From contig OY482863.1 of assembly GCA_960531495.1 (NCBI GenBank), positions 1,817,466 through 1,881,465 on the forward strand: 64,000 nt of DNA, written 5' to 3'. The notes beneath the pieces were generated by a model. The model had not been told where the DNA came from and ran no database searches. It worked only from the letters and a program-made list of their open reading frames with translations. This document shows, in pieces, positions 1-16,927 of the stretch. The number at the start of each line of letters is the position of its first letter. The first letter of the stretch is position 1. The translations under genes were made by a program, and so were the position numbers. The DNA is from Zeus faber (taxonomy: Eukaryota; Chordata; Actinopteri; Zeiformes; Zeidae).

Positions 1-300
1 CTCAACTCAAGACTTGTTTTCAAAGGGAACATGGGAATCCCCTCAGTGAACGGTCGTTCCCATGCACAGTAGCTCCAGCGTTTTCTACCGAAGCTCAAGT
101 CTGTTTTGTTTGTTCTCGACTGCAGAGTTTCAGTTTGCAGACGCGCCGCTTACCACTTCCTGTGAGCCTGTTCTGCTGTGATTTATCACACGTAGAGCTG
201 ATTGTTTTGTTTTTGAAGTGCTGACCGAAGCTTGCTGCCTTGATAGAGCTTCAGCAGAACGGCAGCGTCCCAGTCTTGGCTGATCTAGATTCCTTGCAGC
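1..300. other. left-edge flank, no gene recognised
   Basis: I see no recognisable gene here. Reading the minus strand leftwards, similarity to the adjacent LINE stops at about position 300, just after the reverse-transcriptase region. What follows does not look like the expected LINE carboxy-terminal half or 3' tail. Confidence 0.4.
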
Positions 301-2400
301 CTTGGTAGGAACAAGAGATAGAGAGTCAATTTGAATATCAATGTTGTGATAAATACCTTGCTTTACCGGGAAGACCAGCAGTTCCGTTTTTGCGAGGTTT
401 AGTTGAAGATGATAATCCTTCATCCATGTGGATATGTCAGCGAGACAATCCGAGATCCGCGTCGAGACAGTAGGGTCGTCAGGCAGGAAGGACAGATAGA
501 GTTGAGTATCATCCGCATAGCAGTGATATGAAAAGCCATGCGAGCGGATGATAAGGCCCAGTGAGGTGGTGTATATGGCAAAGAGGAGGGGGCCTAGCAC
601 CGAGCCTTGGGGCCCCCCTGTGGTGAGGTTGTGAGGCACAGACAACTGGCCTCGCCATGTCACACTGAACTAGCGTCCAGTGAGGTAAGATTCGAACCAG
701 GAAAGTGCACTGCCCGTTATGCCCATGCTTGAGAGTGTCACGACCAGAACTGGGAGAGACCCAAACGCACGACACAAGGAGACGGGAGGCAGGCAAAGGA
801 TGTTCATTAGCCTGGACGGTGGAGCTGGCTGGGGGGACCCGGTCGGGTAGGGATGGAGCAGGCCAGGGCAGGGATGATGATGACCAGGAGATGGGGTCCA
901 GGATCCGGGTGGGGAGACGGGGAACCAGGCTCGATGGAGAAGGACGGGCAGCCTTGGTCGACGAGCGGAGACAGGCAGGTAAACCGGGCTGGCTGGATTT
1001 GGAGAGACAGGCTGGGTCGACGAGAGGAGACAAGCAGGTAAGGGGAAGACGAGACAACGAGACATAAACTAGGAACTAGAAATATGAGCTTGGCGCTTGG
1101 AAGGGAGCCAATAGCGATACAACTCGGGTAAGCTAGCTGACGGTCTGGCAAGGAATGGCTGGGAAGCTGGGACTAAATACTGTGCAGGTAATTGATCCCA
1201 GGTGTGTGCAATCGGGCTCGAGTAGGGAGCTGCAGATGGGGCAAGGGCAGACTCTAGTGGCGCTGGGAGGCCGTGGGCTTAACAGAGAGTATGGACAGGA
1301 GTATGCTGTGTCAAAAGCAGCTAATAAGTCAAGCAGAATGAGAACCGAGGATTTGGCAGCAGCTCTAGCAGTTTTTAAGGCCTCTGTCACAGACAACAGG
1401 GCTGTTTCGGTGGAGTGACCACTTTTGAAGCCAGATTGAAGTGTATCGAGAAGGTTGTTTCTTGACAGGTACTCTGTAACCTGTCTAGAGACCGCCCTCT
1501 CTAAGGTTTTGGAAAGGAATGGGAGGAGAGAGACCGGCCGATAGTTTTCTACTTGAGTGGGATCGAGTGAAGGTTTTTTGAGCAGTGGTGCGACCCGAGC
1601 CGCTTTGAAAGCAGAGGGGAAAGTGCTGGAAGTGAGGGAAGAATTAATCATATGTGTGATTGCCGGGGTGACAGTCGGTGATATGGCTTGAAGGAGGTTA
1701 GATGGGATCGGATCTAGCGGACAGGTAGTAGGACGGCTACATGTTAGTAGTTTAGATACCTCACTTTCAGCGAGGGGGGTGAAACCAGGGAATGATGAGC
1801 CCAGGGCTGGAGAAGACAGGTTGTGAGTAAGTTGTTTAGTGAATTGGCTGCTGATGGCTGCCACTTTGTTAGTAAAAAAGGAGGCAAGGCAGTCAGCAGT
1901 GAGGTTAGTAGCTGGGGGAGGTGGTGGAGGGTAAAGCAGAGACTTGAAGGTGGCGAATAACTTACGTGTGTCTGTGGCACCGTTGATCCAATCGTTGAAG
2001 AAGGTCTTCTTGGCAGCAGTGATGCTGGAAGAGAAGGAGGACAGCAGTGTCTGGTAGCTTGCAAGATCCTCAATTGTTTTGGATTTGTGCCATTTCCTCT
2101 CGGCTGCTCTGAGGTCAGTGCGCGTTGTCCGGAGGGTGTCAGTCAGCCATGGGTGCGACCGGGTTGATGGAGCAGGTCTGGTGGATAGTGGACACAGGCT
2201 ATCCAGACATGAGCTCAAGGTGGAGCAGAGAGAATCAGTGGCATTATTAACCTGCAGAGAGGAGGTCTCAGTGAGAGCAAGGAGCTCCAAGGAGAGGCAG
2301 TTGGCATGACCAGAAATGAAGTCTGCCTTGTTAACTGCAGATCGACAATTTCACAAGCCAACAGAGAAGGAGGTCTTTGCAGAAGATGTTTGCTGCAGAG
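300..2400 (-). mobile_element. L2-like (CR1/L2 group) non-LTR retrotransposon, decayed fragment
   Basis: Minus-strand reading gives reverse-transcriptase blocks in order. A PVSLLPFLSKTLERAV-type block lies at about 1480-1550, LLDLLAAFDT at about 1313-1345, a GITGSALSWFESYLTGR block near 680-730, a [15 protein letters not shown] block near 570-620, and the [10 protein letters not shown] catalytic box near 490-525. A start-of-endonuclease motif (NKADF, LALTET) is visible near 2250-2340, but most of the endonuclease domain is missing between it and the RT. The RT carboxy-terminal part after KAARNL is also gone. The copy is dead: it has internal deletions, an insertion at 740-1307 and frame changes. 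The L2 assignment rests on the RT motifs as I know the family. A repeat-library search would settle the subfamily. Confidence 0.85.
740..1307 (-). mobile_element. LTR-like or non-autonomous insert inside the L2 fragment
   Basis: About 568 bp separate the LINE's LAAFDT block from its TLSSMGITGSA block. The same 5-bp word GTGTC lies at both borders (735-739 and 1308-1312), which could be a target-site duplication. Read on the minus strand, the insert ends in a GTGCGTTTGGGTC...CGTGACA-like segment resembling 3' ends of fish Ty3/gypsy LTRs. It contains an imperfect internal duplication of about 27 bp (around 956-982 and 1015-1041). It codes for nothing I recognise. About eight LINE codons expected between the blocks appear to be missing, so a simple insertion is not proved. 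Confidence 0.5.
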
Positions 2401-2609
2401 ACCTGAAGTTACCCAGATTGCATTGTTGTTTGTTATAACGAGGCTTTCTGGGTGACCTTGAAGTTGTAGAGATGTGGTAGTTGCACTTTTTGTATGGAGT
2501 GAGAAAAAAAAAGGCAGGTTTGCCTTGTTCGGTGTCCTTGCTTCGGTGGACGTGCAGAGGTAGACATGCGTCTTCACACGAGAGTGACTACAAATGGGCT
2601 AACGCTTGA

Positions 2610-2655
2610 AGCTAACGCTTCAATAAAAATCTTGAATCTTGAATCTTGAATCTCA
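2610..2655 (+). repeat. short (CTTGAAT)n tandem tail
   Basis: Four tandem copies of a CTTGAAT-type heptamer follow an AATAAAA run. This looks like the simple 3' tail of a retroposed element. Confidence 0.6.
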
Positions 2656-4870
2656 CTTAGATTTAAGAAATAACCTTTCATCATTGCTCTGCTGAGTTAT
2701 AACGTGGTAACTCTCTCTTACTCTGCTAACGCTGCTTGGGGTTGAGCTGCGACTAGGACATAAACTTGGTTTCATACTGTGAGAACTGTACTTATTGTAA
2801 GTCACTTCGGACAAAAGCGTCTGATCAATATCATCATGTCATGTGTCAGCCAATAATCAGTGCAGAGCAACTGCAGGATTGTGCCATCCATCCAGTATTA
2901 CATCCTTCCTCAAGCTGTTTAGGTATTAATATATGAACTGTAAGTAAGCACACAGTATATGAATGGCTAATAATAAATCAATGTATTTTATGTATGCTTT
3001 TTAAGTTATTAATGTCTTAAGAAAGTGAATATTGTGAAAATGAAAGACATGTTCGCCAAAAAGTAAAGTTTTGATTTATTAAATAGAACAATTTTCATCC
3101 CAATTTGGTGACAGCCTTTAATACAAACGCACACTTAGAATAACGTAGATGCATCACACTCTACAAGAGCATTACATCATCGACAGGATCACATTCAGAG
3201 TTTGACTCGTACATGCCGAGGAAAGGGTTAGTTCAGATTGGATAAAAATATTCTATGCAGGCTGCGAAATATAATATCTCAGGATCACTATTCTTTCCAT
3301 AGATCGTTCAATATACAACAGCAGAAAAATATAAATGTAAGAAATTAAAGTAAACATGTCGGTTTCTGTCGATAGCGCACAGCACATCTTCATACGTGTC
3401 ATTCCTAATTCCATTCACGGAACAAAACATCTGTAACAAAACACCGGGATCATCAACTTCAGCAGAATCTAGTATTTCAGTGTTGAGTGTGTGATAGTGT
3501 TTATAACAAAGATAAATGATGTTTTACAGGACCGTACCAGAGTCAAATCAAGTTTTAGCACCTTTAATATTCAGAACATTCTACCTTACAGACCACGACC
3601 CTGCTCTAAGGTAACCCCAACCCGACCTCTAACCCGACTTCCAACCCTAACCCTACCTCTAACTGTAACCCTAACCCTGGCCCTGCTGACAACCACGGCA
3701 TCACAACATTTTTGCGGTGTTTTGTATTTCTTACTTCCATTTGAAAGGGTGGAAGCAACATTCATTTCACAAAAATCTAAAGGTAAAATGTGATGAAATA
3801 ACCCAAGACTCTAAAGCGTGAGTTGACACCGGCGTGGTCCTTTAAATCCACTACCTAAGTGGATTAGATTAGAGTTACCCTTGAACTTTTTAGCATGAAA
3901 AACGAGAAAAACAAGCAGCAGAAATAAACAGCAGACTAGTGTATGTAGATGAGAGGCGGAGCTGCCTGGGCAGACCAGCTCCTTCCGTAAGGACACAACA
4001 CATGGCTTGCATAGAGCGCCGGAGGGGGGGGCTCCATGTTGAGACACCGGACCAAGGCCAGGTCATCCGGCTCGACAGGTCCGCCTCCGCCCGAGGCCTC
4101 CCCTCCGCTAAAGCCAAAGACTACTTGAGACGCTGAAAAACAAAAAGGTGAAAAACTAAACCAAACAAAAAAATAAATAAAAAAAAACCACTTCCTTCCT
4201 TTCTCGTAAGCATTTCCTGCTGCGCCTCTCCAGTGTCAGGAGCGGCAGAATCAACGGCCTCTTAAAAACCTCTTCCACAGTACGGTTTGGTCCCTGCGCC
4301 GCCTCTGGCTGAGGCTCATTCATCCGACTCGTATCTGGAATAGACGGAACAGATATCTGAGCAGGAAAACAGTCGTCCTGCTGCTGTCAGGCCAATATAA
4401 GGTGCGGCATTGTGCCTTGAGCGATACAACGGCTGCTCCCAGCTGCAGAACCCTCCAGGGCCCGCTCCGTTTGTCATTTTGTCCCCCTGGTGACGCACTT
4501 GTACAAACACTTGTACAAACACGGTACAAATATGGCCCCAACAGGGTGCGACTCCTCAAGGTACAATCAACACAATCAATCACATCAGTTAAGGCTGCAT
4601 TGTGCAAAGGTTTTACCACAAGGCAGCTTTCAAGTTCAAAATAACCCAAACCCTTTTCCATCACAGATCACAGTTCCAGTCGAGTGGATGTGGGAGGGGC
4701 CAAAAACATCTGACCAATAAGAAAAGAAGGTCGGGGATTATGGGAGGAGCTACGATACGGGACATGGTTTCGAAAGGAGTGGACGTCAGAGAACCTCCTG
4801 ACCACAGGGGGGCGACACGAAATCATTTTACATCCAAATGTTGGAGGAATAGTACAGTTTTTTGGGGGAA
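2645..4870. other. gene-free stretch downstream of LZTFL1
   Basis: I find no coding exon here. A short L2/SINE-type 3' tail motif (AAGTCACTTCGGACAAAAGCG) lies near 2799-2819. A degenerate CCTAAC-rich tract lies at 3605-3690. A TTTATT (minus-strand AATAAA) near 3072-3078 could serve a longer LZTFL1 transcript. Confidence 0.4.
3605..3690. repeat. degenerate telomere-like (CCTAAC)n tract
   Basis: Repeated AACCCTAACC words are interspersed with CCTCTAACCCGAC variants. It resembles a decayed interstitial (TTAGGG)n block, but no run is long enough to call it true telomeric repeat. Confidence 0.5.
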
Positions 4871-4878
4871 ATTATCTT

Positions 4879-4884
4879 TTTATT
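4879..4884 (-). terminator. lztfl1: candidate LZTFL1 polyadenylation signal (AATAAA)
   Basis: TTTATT on the plus strand reads AATAAA on the minus strand, about 283 nt past the LZTFL1 stop codon. It is the nearest canonical signal, giving a 3' UTR of roughly 0.3 kb. An alternative lies near 3072-3078. Confidence 0.5.
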
Positions 4885-5166
4885 CAGACAGGAAGTACAG
4901 ACAAGAAAGTCAATACCAATTTCGTCCCTGTGTGTCCAGAACCCAGATATGTTACGATCGCGGAAATCCAGAACCTTGATGCCCATTCAAGGTTTAAAAA
5001 TAATCAAACACGGCAAACAATGAGTGCACCGGAGAAAAATGATCAACAGAAGAAACAATCAGGTTGAAATGCTTCTCACGCAAAAATGGGCTTAGTTGGG
5101 TGAATAAATATACGTAAAGCAAAGAGCCTACACTTAACCTGAACAATGAACCGCGTCCCGTCCTAC

Positions 5167-10555
<5,389 letters not shown>

Positions 10556-10769
10556 AATGCCTGGCCTACCGCTGCTAGCTTGTCGAGCTAATGCAACACG
10601 GTGATTTGACGTGTTGGTTGCGTAACGCAGACAGAGAACTGTGAACCAAACGGTCAAGGAGCAAAACAAAACCTTCAGGGAGAAGCTGTCGCCTTCAAAC
10701 GGTTGAGTGTTTCGTCTCCCAGAGATGATCCTGCAGCTTTGCAGCGGAGCTCTCAGCGTTGTCACCCCG

Positions 10770-10860
10770 ACGGACGGCGTTCCTTAGCAACGGGAAGGAG
10801 CGTCACTTCCTTGGTTACCGGGACGGCGTTCAACGGCGCTGCGCATGCGCTCCACGCTGA
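10770..10860 (-). promoter_or_regulatory. lztfl1: LZTFL1 promoter region with X-box and NRF1-type site
   Basis: About 215-300 bp upstream of the ATG. It holds GTTGCTAAGGAAC (minus strand, 10779-10791), which fits the RFX X-box RYYNYY-N-RRNRAC at every position. It also holds an ETS-like GGAAGTGACG (near 10802-10811) and a GCGCATGCGC NRF1-type palindrome (10841-10850). There is no TATA box. The transcription start is not visible; I infer it lies between this cluster and the ATG. Confidence 0.65.
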
Positions 10861-10879
10861 TCGCCTCTGACGCGTTTAA

Positions 10880-11649
10880 CGAATCAATTTAATGACGTAG
10901 AGCGTGAAATTGAAATTAGATTTTCACAGTGAAACATTTATGATGCTCTCTGGATTAAATGTGGATTTTTCTCGCGTGGGATCGTTTGTTTATCAGTCAG
11001 GATATATAGTATTATACGGTATTGTAGAGTGTAGTATTATACTATATTCGACATTATACATTATTATACATAAAATGTATTTGGACGGATGTAGAAATTT
11101 AATAAATCATAATAAATGTTTTATCTGTTTCCACAACCCTAACCCAAAATTAATTGGGGGTTCATATTTACGCTCGCGCACGCGTGTGTTGACAGAAAAT
11201 TGATTTTGTCTCATTACAATTTGATTATGTTATGATATTATATATCATAACATAATATTATGTAAAAATGATAATGATATTTTATAAATCATTATTTAGA
11301 ATAATATATAATTATATATAATTATTATATCATATATAATAATTATATTATCAGAATAATATTTCTAGCAGATTAGGATTATGATTATGATTATGATTAT
11401 TGTTATGATTATTATTATCAGAACAGCACACTTGACCACACTCACCATGTTGATATCTTTTTTAGTTGCGAACACATGCAAAATTGTACTTGTGGCTACT
11501 TCACTTATGTTCTTTCTTTCTTTCATTCTTTCTTTCTCCCTTTAGCCTTATAGTTCACTGTTTCCAAACCTTTTCCCAGATCATTCCATTTGATACGTGT
11601 ATGCGGCTCAAAATAAACAATTCACAGGTTAAATTTACTACTCCCAGAG

Positions 11650-11690
<41 letters not shown>

Positions 11691-13715
11691 AAAGCACCGA
11701 AGGCTTCTAATTCTTATTTTATTTTAAACACTTTTCTGAAACAGTAAATTTTTCATGAATAGTTTTACAAGGATAAAATGAATCACGCTATTCTCCAGAA
11801 TGTGATGAACTGAAATTCGTTTTTTGCTTTGTCTCTCCATTGTATAGACATTTTGATGATAACCAGTTGGTCCCAAGGTAGGAATATAAATTTGACCCCT
11901 ATAACCCGAGTTTGTATTATGTATTGTGTATTATTTGTACTATTGACTCTGCTGAACCAGGAGAATATCAGATCAACAATACACACACAGTCATTTTAAA
12001 ACCATCCTTGTCCTTGTTTACGGTCATGCCTACAACCATAAAATGTATGAAAAAGGATTCATATTCAAATCAAAACACAAACTGGAAAACATCCCTGACA
12101 AGGACACCGTCGGCACAGGAACAATGCTTGAAAGTAGTCCAAGAAATTCCTTTTGTTTTTTTTCCCCAATATTCTGTATCTGTTCTCAAATGTCTATGTT
12201 TTCCCCCACAAATTGAATGAATCCGTTTGCTTGTGTTGTATGACTCACTAGGTGGGTTTCTTGAACTGACAGGAAGGAGACAGGAAGGCCTTGTTCTACA
12301 ATGCCAGTCGATAGAAAAAAAACAGAATGTGTATTTAATTCCCATTTTTACCGATTCCGACCGATAAAAGCTTCAGCGGAGTTCAGTCGCTCTGTCTCCT
12401 CCTCTGAAGCCCAATCAGAAGCCACTTTGTTCACCGGTTTCTCCAACAACCGAGATGTTGGTGCTGGGTCCTTTCCCTCCACTTTTAATTGAATTAGACT
12501 AACGGGCAGCGCATGGTAGGCATCTGAATCAGATGTTTCATAGCGTGACCAGAAAGTAAAACTACCCCTCACAAGTCGCCTGTCCTGCCTGGGTCAGGCA
12601 CCGAGGCCGAGATGTTCCCCCTCTACCTTCAGTCGAGGTGAGTTGTTTAAACTTCACGGTCTAAGGCACGGCTGCTGCACTGGAAAACGCTCCGATCAGT
12701 TGACGGGTTATGGCTCGTTGGTAGTTTGGTGGTCCAGGGGCGCGGCAGGCCACGCCTTTCATTTGTTTCATGTCTATCTTTTGATGTGGCCCACCCAGGC
12801 GACACTTAGAAAGGCCCGTCACGTCTCCTTTCGGGACAAAAATAATCAAATCAAATAAGCTGTTTTATCCTAAAGTCCAGACTTTTTCAGTCAATCTTGT
12901 AATTTGTTTAGTTCGACAATGCTGCACTTGCAATGATCTTCCCCAAATTGATACAAAACTGGAAACATCTGCAGCCTGGAATCATTTGTTTGGCAAATGT
13001 TAATAAGAGATCATTGCAATGTTGCAAGATTGGGTTTTGAAAGATTAGATTGAGTTGGAGGATTAACTAAAATAAATAACTAAAAAAATAAACAAAAAGG
13101 ACAGTTGAGCCTGGAGTTTGTCAAGCTGTTGTAATAGAAATTGCAACCCAAACCTTTCCAGTTCTCCCAAAGTCTGGTGTTCAACAAGGATATTTAATTC
13201 CACCGATGAACGTTAGCGGAAAAGGGACGAGGTTTGTTATTTTTAGAAGATTCGAGCCATTAAGCCATTCAATTTTCAGCCATTTTGCCCTGATCCTGTA
13301 GATCTGACAGGATGTCAGCCGAAAAATTACACAGTCGTTTTGCTTCTGCAAATTAATTTCCTACTAACCATCAGGGAGGAGGCAGATTGGCCCAGCCATA
13401 GAAATATGTCTTTTTTTATTTATCTATTTATTCTCAGAGTTTAGTCTTCATGTAAAGACAGTGAACGTTGGACATGTGAATAGGCTGAAATGAAAAATAC
13501 GTTACTGCAGTTCCCAAAAGGTGACACTAGGGGGCGGACTTATCCTAGAGCCCAGGTTACGCTGGTACCTATTATTGCTTATTAATACCTAATGGAACAT
13601 GATTCAAAGTTTCAAGATGGAAATGTTTGAATTATGGTCCAGTGCTGTGTCCTATGGGCTGAGCGTGTGTGGAGGGAGATGAGAAGAGAGGGAATGGGTG
13701 GAGCAAGAGTCATAG
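10880..13715. other. intergenic, AT-rich, no gene seen
   Basis: Contains an AT-rich block with a palindrome (11224-11256), a GATTAT-rich tract (about 11365-11420) and a (GTT)n run. I saw no coding exon, RNA gene or full transposon. Confidence 0.4.
11649..11690. repeat. (GTT)n microsatellite
   Basis: About 14 uninterrupted GTT units. Confidence 0.97.
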
Positions 13716-13719
13716 GGTG

Positions 13720-15519
13720 GGGAGGAGAGATAGAGAGAGAGGGAGGGGGGAGATAAAGAGAGAGAGATAGAGAGAGGGGGGGATAAAGAGAGAGAGAGAG
13801 ATAGAGAGAGAGGGGGGGATAATGAGAGAGAGAGAGATAGAGAGAGAGGGGGGTAAAGAGAGAGAGAGAGATAGAGAGAGAGGGAGGGGGGAGATAAAGA
13901 GAGAGATAGAGAGAGGGGGGGATAAAGAGAGAGAGAGAGATAGAGAGAGAGGGGGGGATAAAGAGAGAGAGAGAGATAGAGAGAGAGGGGGGGTAAAGAG
14001 AGAGAGAGAGATAGAGAGAGAGGGGGGGATAATGAGAGAGAGAGAGATAGAGAGAGAGGGGGGTAAAGAGAGAGAGAGAGAGATAGAGAGAGAGGGAGGG
14101 GGGAGATAAAGAGAGAGATAGAGAGAGGGGGGGATAAAGAGAGAGAGAGAGATAGAGAGAGGGGGGGTAAAGAGAGAGAGAGAGATAGAGAGAGAGGGGG
14201 GGATAAAGAGAGAGAGAGAGATAGAGAGAGGGGGGGTAAAGAGAGAGAGAGAGATAGAGAGAGAGGGGGGATAATGAGAGAGAGAGAGATAGAGAGAGAG
14301 GGGGGTAAAGAGAGAGAGAGAGATAGAGAGAGAGGGAGGGGGGAGATAAAGAGAGAGATAGAGAGAGGGGGGGGATAAAGAGAGAGAGAGAGATAGAGAG
14401 AGGGGGGGTAAAGAGAGAGAGAGAGATAGAGAGAGAGGGGGGGATAAAGAGAGAGAGAGAGATAGAGAGAGAGGGGGGTAAAGAGAGAGAGAGAGATAGA
14501 GAGAGGGGGGATAAAGCGAGAGAGAGAGATAGAGAGAGGGGGGGTAAAGAGAGAGAGAGAGATAGAGAGAGAGGGGGGGATAAAGAGAGAGAGAGAGATA
14601 GAGAGAGAGGGGGGATAAAGAGAGAGAGAGAGATAGAGAGAGAGGGGGGGATAAAGAGAGAGAGAGAGATAGAGAGAGAGGGGGGGTAAAGAGAGAGAGA
14701 GAGATAGAGAGAGAGGGGGGGATAAAGAGAGAGAGAGAGATAGAGAGAGAGGGGGGGATAAAGAGAGAGAGAGAGATAGAGAGAGAGGGGGGGTAAAGAG
14801 AGAGAGAGAGATAGAGAGAGAGGGGGGGATAAAGAGAGAGAGAGAGATAGAGAGAGGGGGGGGGTAAAGAGAGAGAGAGAGAGATAGAGAGAGAGGGGGG
14901 GATAAAGAGAGAGAGAGAGATAGAGAGAGAGGGGGATAAAGAGAGAGAGAGAGAGATAGAGAGAGAGGGGGGGATAAAGAGAGAGAGAGAGATAGAGAGA
15001 GGGGGGGTAAAGAGAGAGAGAGAGATAGAGAGAGGGGGGGTAAAGAGAGAGAGAGAGATAGAGAGAGGGGGGGATAAAGAGAGAGAGAGAGATAGAGAGA
15101 GAGGGGGGTAAAGAGAGAGAGAGAGATAGAGAGAGGGGGGGATAAAGAGAGAGAGAGAGATAGAGAGAGAGGGGGGGATAAAGAGAGAGAGAGAGATAGA
15201 GAGAGAGGGGGGTAAAGAGAGAGAGAGAGATAGAGAGAGAGGGGGGGTAAAGAGAGAGAGAGAGATAGAGAGAGAGGGGGGGATAAAGAGAGAGAGAGAG
15301 ATAGAGAGAGAGGGGGGGGTAAAGAGAGAGAGAGAGAGATAGAGAGAGGGGGGGGATAAAGAGAGAGAGAGAGATAGAGAGAGAGGGGGGTAAAGAGAGA
15401 GAGAGAGATAGAGAGAGAGGGGGGTAAAGAGAGAGAGAGAGATAGAGAGAGAGGGGGGTAAAGAGAGAGAGAGAGATAGAGAGAGAGGGGGGGATAAAGA
15501 GAGAGAGAGGGGGGGGGAT
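13720..15519. repeat. 1.8-kb purine-strand minisatellite array
   Basis: Roughly 48 tandem units of about 33-40 bp, each made of a run of 5-8 G, then (GA)TAAAGAGAGAG and GATAGAGAGAG. The plus strand is nearly all purine plus T at fixed positions; the minus strand is pyrimidine-rich. Variant units (TAATGAGAG near 13819, 14029 and 14271; GGGAGGGGGGAGATAAAG near 13881, 14093 and 14333) recur every 210-240 bp, showing higher-order duplication. The 636-codon minus-strand ORF is a by-product. Confidence 0.97.
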
Positions 15520-15524
15520 CAAGT

Positions 15525-15860
15525 TAGAAAGCTTTCTGCCAGGTGTATGCCCAGCCCAGGTGCAGTGAAGACAAGTGGGAGAAAGTCTCCTATTGAGTGC
15601 ATCACACCAGCAATATGATCAATAAATAATGTAACTATGGATAAGTGGTGCGCTTGTTATCCATCACCACTCCTCTACAGCCTTGAGTCAGTTTGTTTTA
15701 GTGACTCGTCATTGTCACTACATGGGTTGGTGTGTTTATACGCACGTGTCTGATCTGAATGAGTGTTTATGGTCCATTCATTTGGGATCTGGATGGGACT
15801 GTAAATTGTTTGCTGGTCCACGGTCCATGTAATTGCTACTTTTGTTATCATAATTATAAC

Positions 15861-15894
<34 letters not shown>

Positions 15895-16600
15895 GTTGTT
15901 ATCATTCGTTTTTTATTGTTATTGTTTTATTATTGTTATGATTATATTTTTGTTCTTATTATTGTTCTTATTACAGTATATATTGTGATTGTCATTTAAA
16001 ATGTTTCTAACGGTGTATCTTCATCCTAACATGCTCATGGTGTTTCATTTGCCAAATGAATCGTTTTGACAAATGCTCAGAGAGAGAAAAGTCCTCACTC
16101 AACGTCTCAGTGTCGGACGCGCAGAGAAAAGATGAATCTGACATTTTACACGGAACGTCAGACGGACCGGGGAAGCGCGTGGACGGTGGTGACTGTTCCC
16201 ACGTCAGTTTACCGCTTCAGCGGTCACCCGAGCAGAGGTTGGAGGAGCTCGAGAAGGCTGATCCTGGGCCAGAACGTCCGCCGCTCCCTGACGAACCAGC
16301 CGTGCTGCATTCCGTTTGGCGTCGGTGCTCGGAAAAACCCAAACCCTCTTCTCGGGGAAAGTGCAAGGGAACGAGCATTTAAGCCGGAATTTCGGGGCGC
16401 ACGGCATGGCGGCAAACACCGTTAACGATGAACACCCTCTATATGTTTTCTTTATTTGAAAAGAGGTCTAACTTCGATGGAGAGTGGTTTACCTCGTATG
16501 TTCAACTCGTGCACAGATGCATGCAGAGTTAAGCATCATGCAGACGTCCTCGAATTGACGCAAGGGGACTCCTCGGACCCCGGGAACTACGAGCTCGGAA
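15525..16600. other. intergenic stretch upstream of the DNAJC13 promoter
   Basis: No gene recognised. Contains a (ATT)n run at about 15860-15894 and otherwise unremarkable sequence that becomes more CpG-rich toward 16.1-16.6 kb. Confidence 0.4.
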
Positions 16601-16689
16601 ATGACCGAGCTCAAGTTCAAGGGAAGGCAGCATCAGCTGACAGCCTCATGACAGACGGCCCCGGCGCATGCGCAGTGGCGCTCTGGCGG

Positions 16690-16860
16690 CGAGAGGAACA
16701 TGGCGGCCTCCTGAGTCCTGCAGGGGAGACGGAGCAAACCCAGTACCCACAGCCTCGGATCGGGAGCGCGGAGACCCGCCGGCCGCACCGCGAGGAGGGC
16801 GGGGGGTGGTCCAGGGACGGAAACCGAATTCCAGTCTTATTTTGCAGCGGTTGCCCCCAG
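16690..16860 (+). other. dnajc13: probable DNAJC13 non-coding exon 1
   Basis: Inferred 5' UTR exon. The YY1 motif marks a likely start near 16.67-16.70 kb, and CCCCCAG|GTAAAC gives a good donor after 16860. The first coding exon has an acceptor 13 nt before its ATG, so an upstream UTR exon must exist. The exact start is a guess. Confidence 0.5.
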
Positions 16861-16927
16861 GTAAACACTCGTCTGTGCTCCGCGTCGGCGCTGGGTTGAT
16901 TGGATATCCGCCGCTAATACGAGTTAG

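Noticed and set aside
3811..4136. Overlapping 65-78-codon ORFs on both strands downstream of LZTFL1
   Set aside because: No recognisable protein, no splice or start support, and simple GC-biased composition.
13612..15522. A 636-codon minus-strand ORF of L, S, P and Y repeats
   Set aside because: It is the pyrimidine strand of the minisatellite. Almost no purines means almost no stop codons. There is no start context, splice logic or known family.
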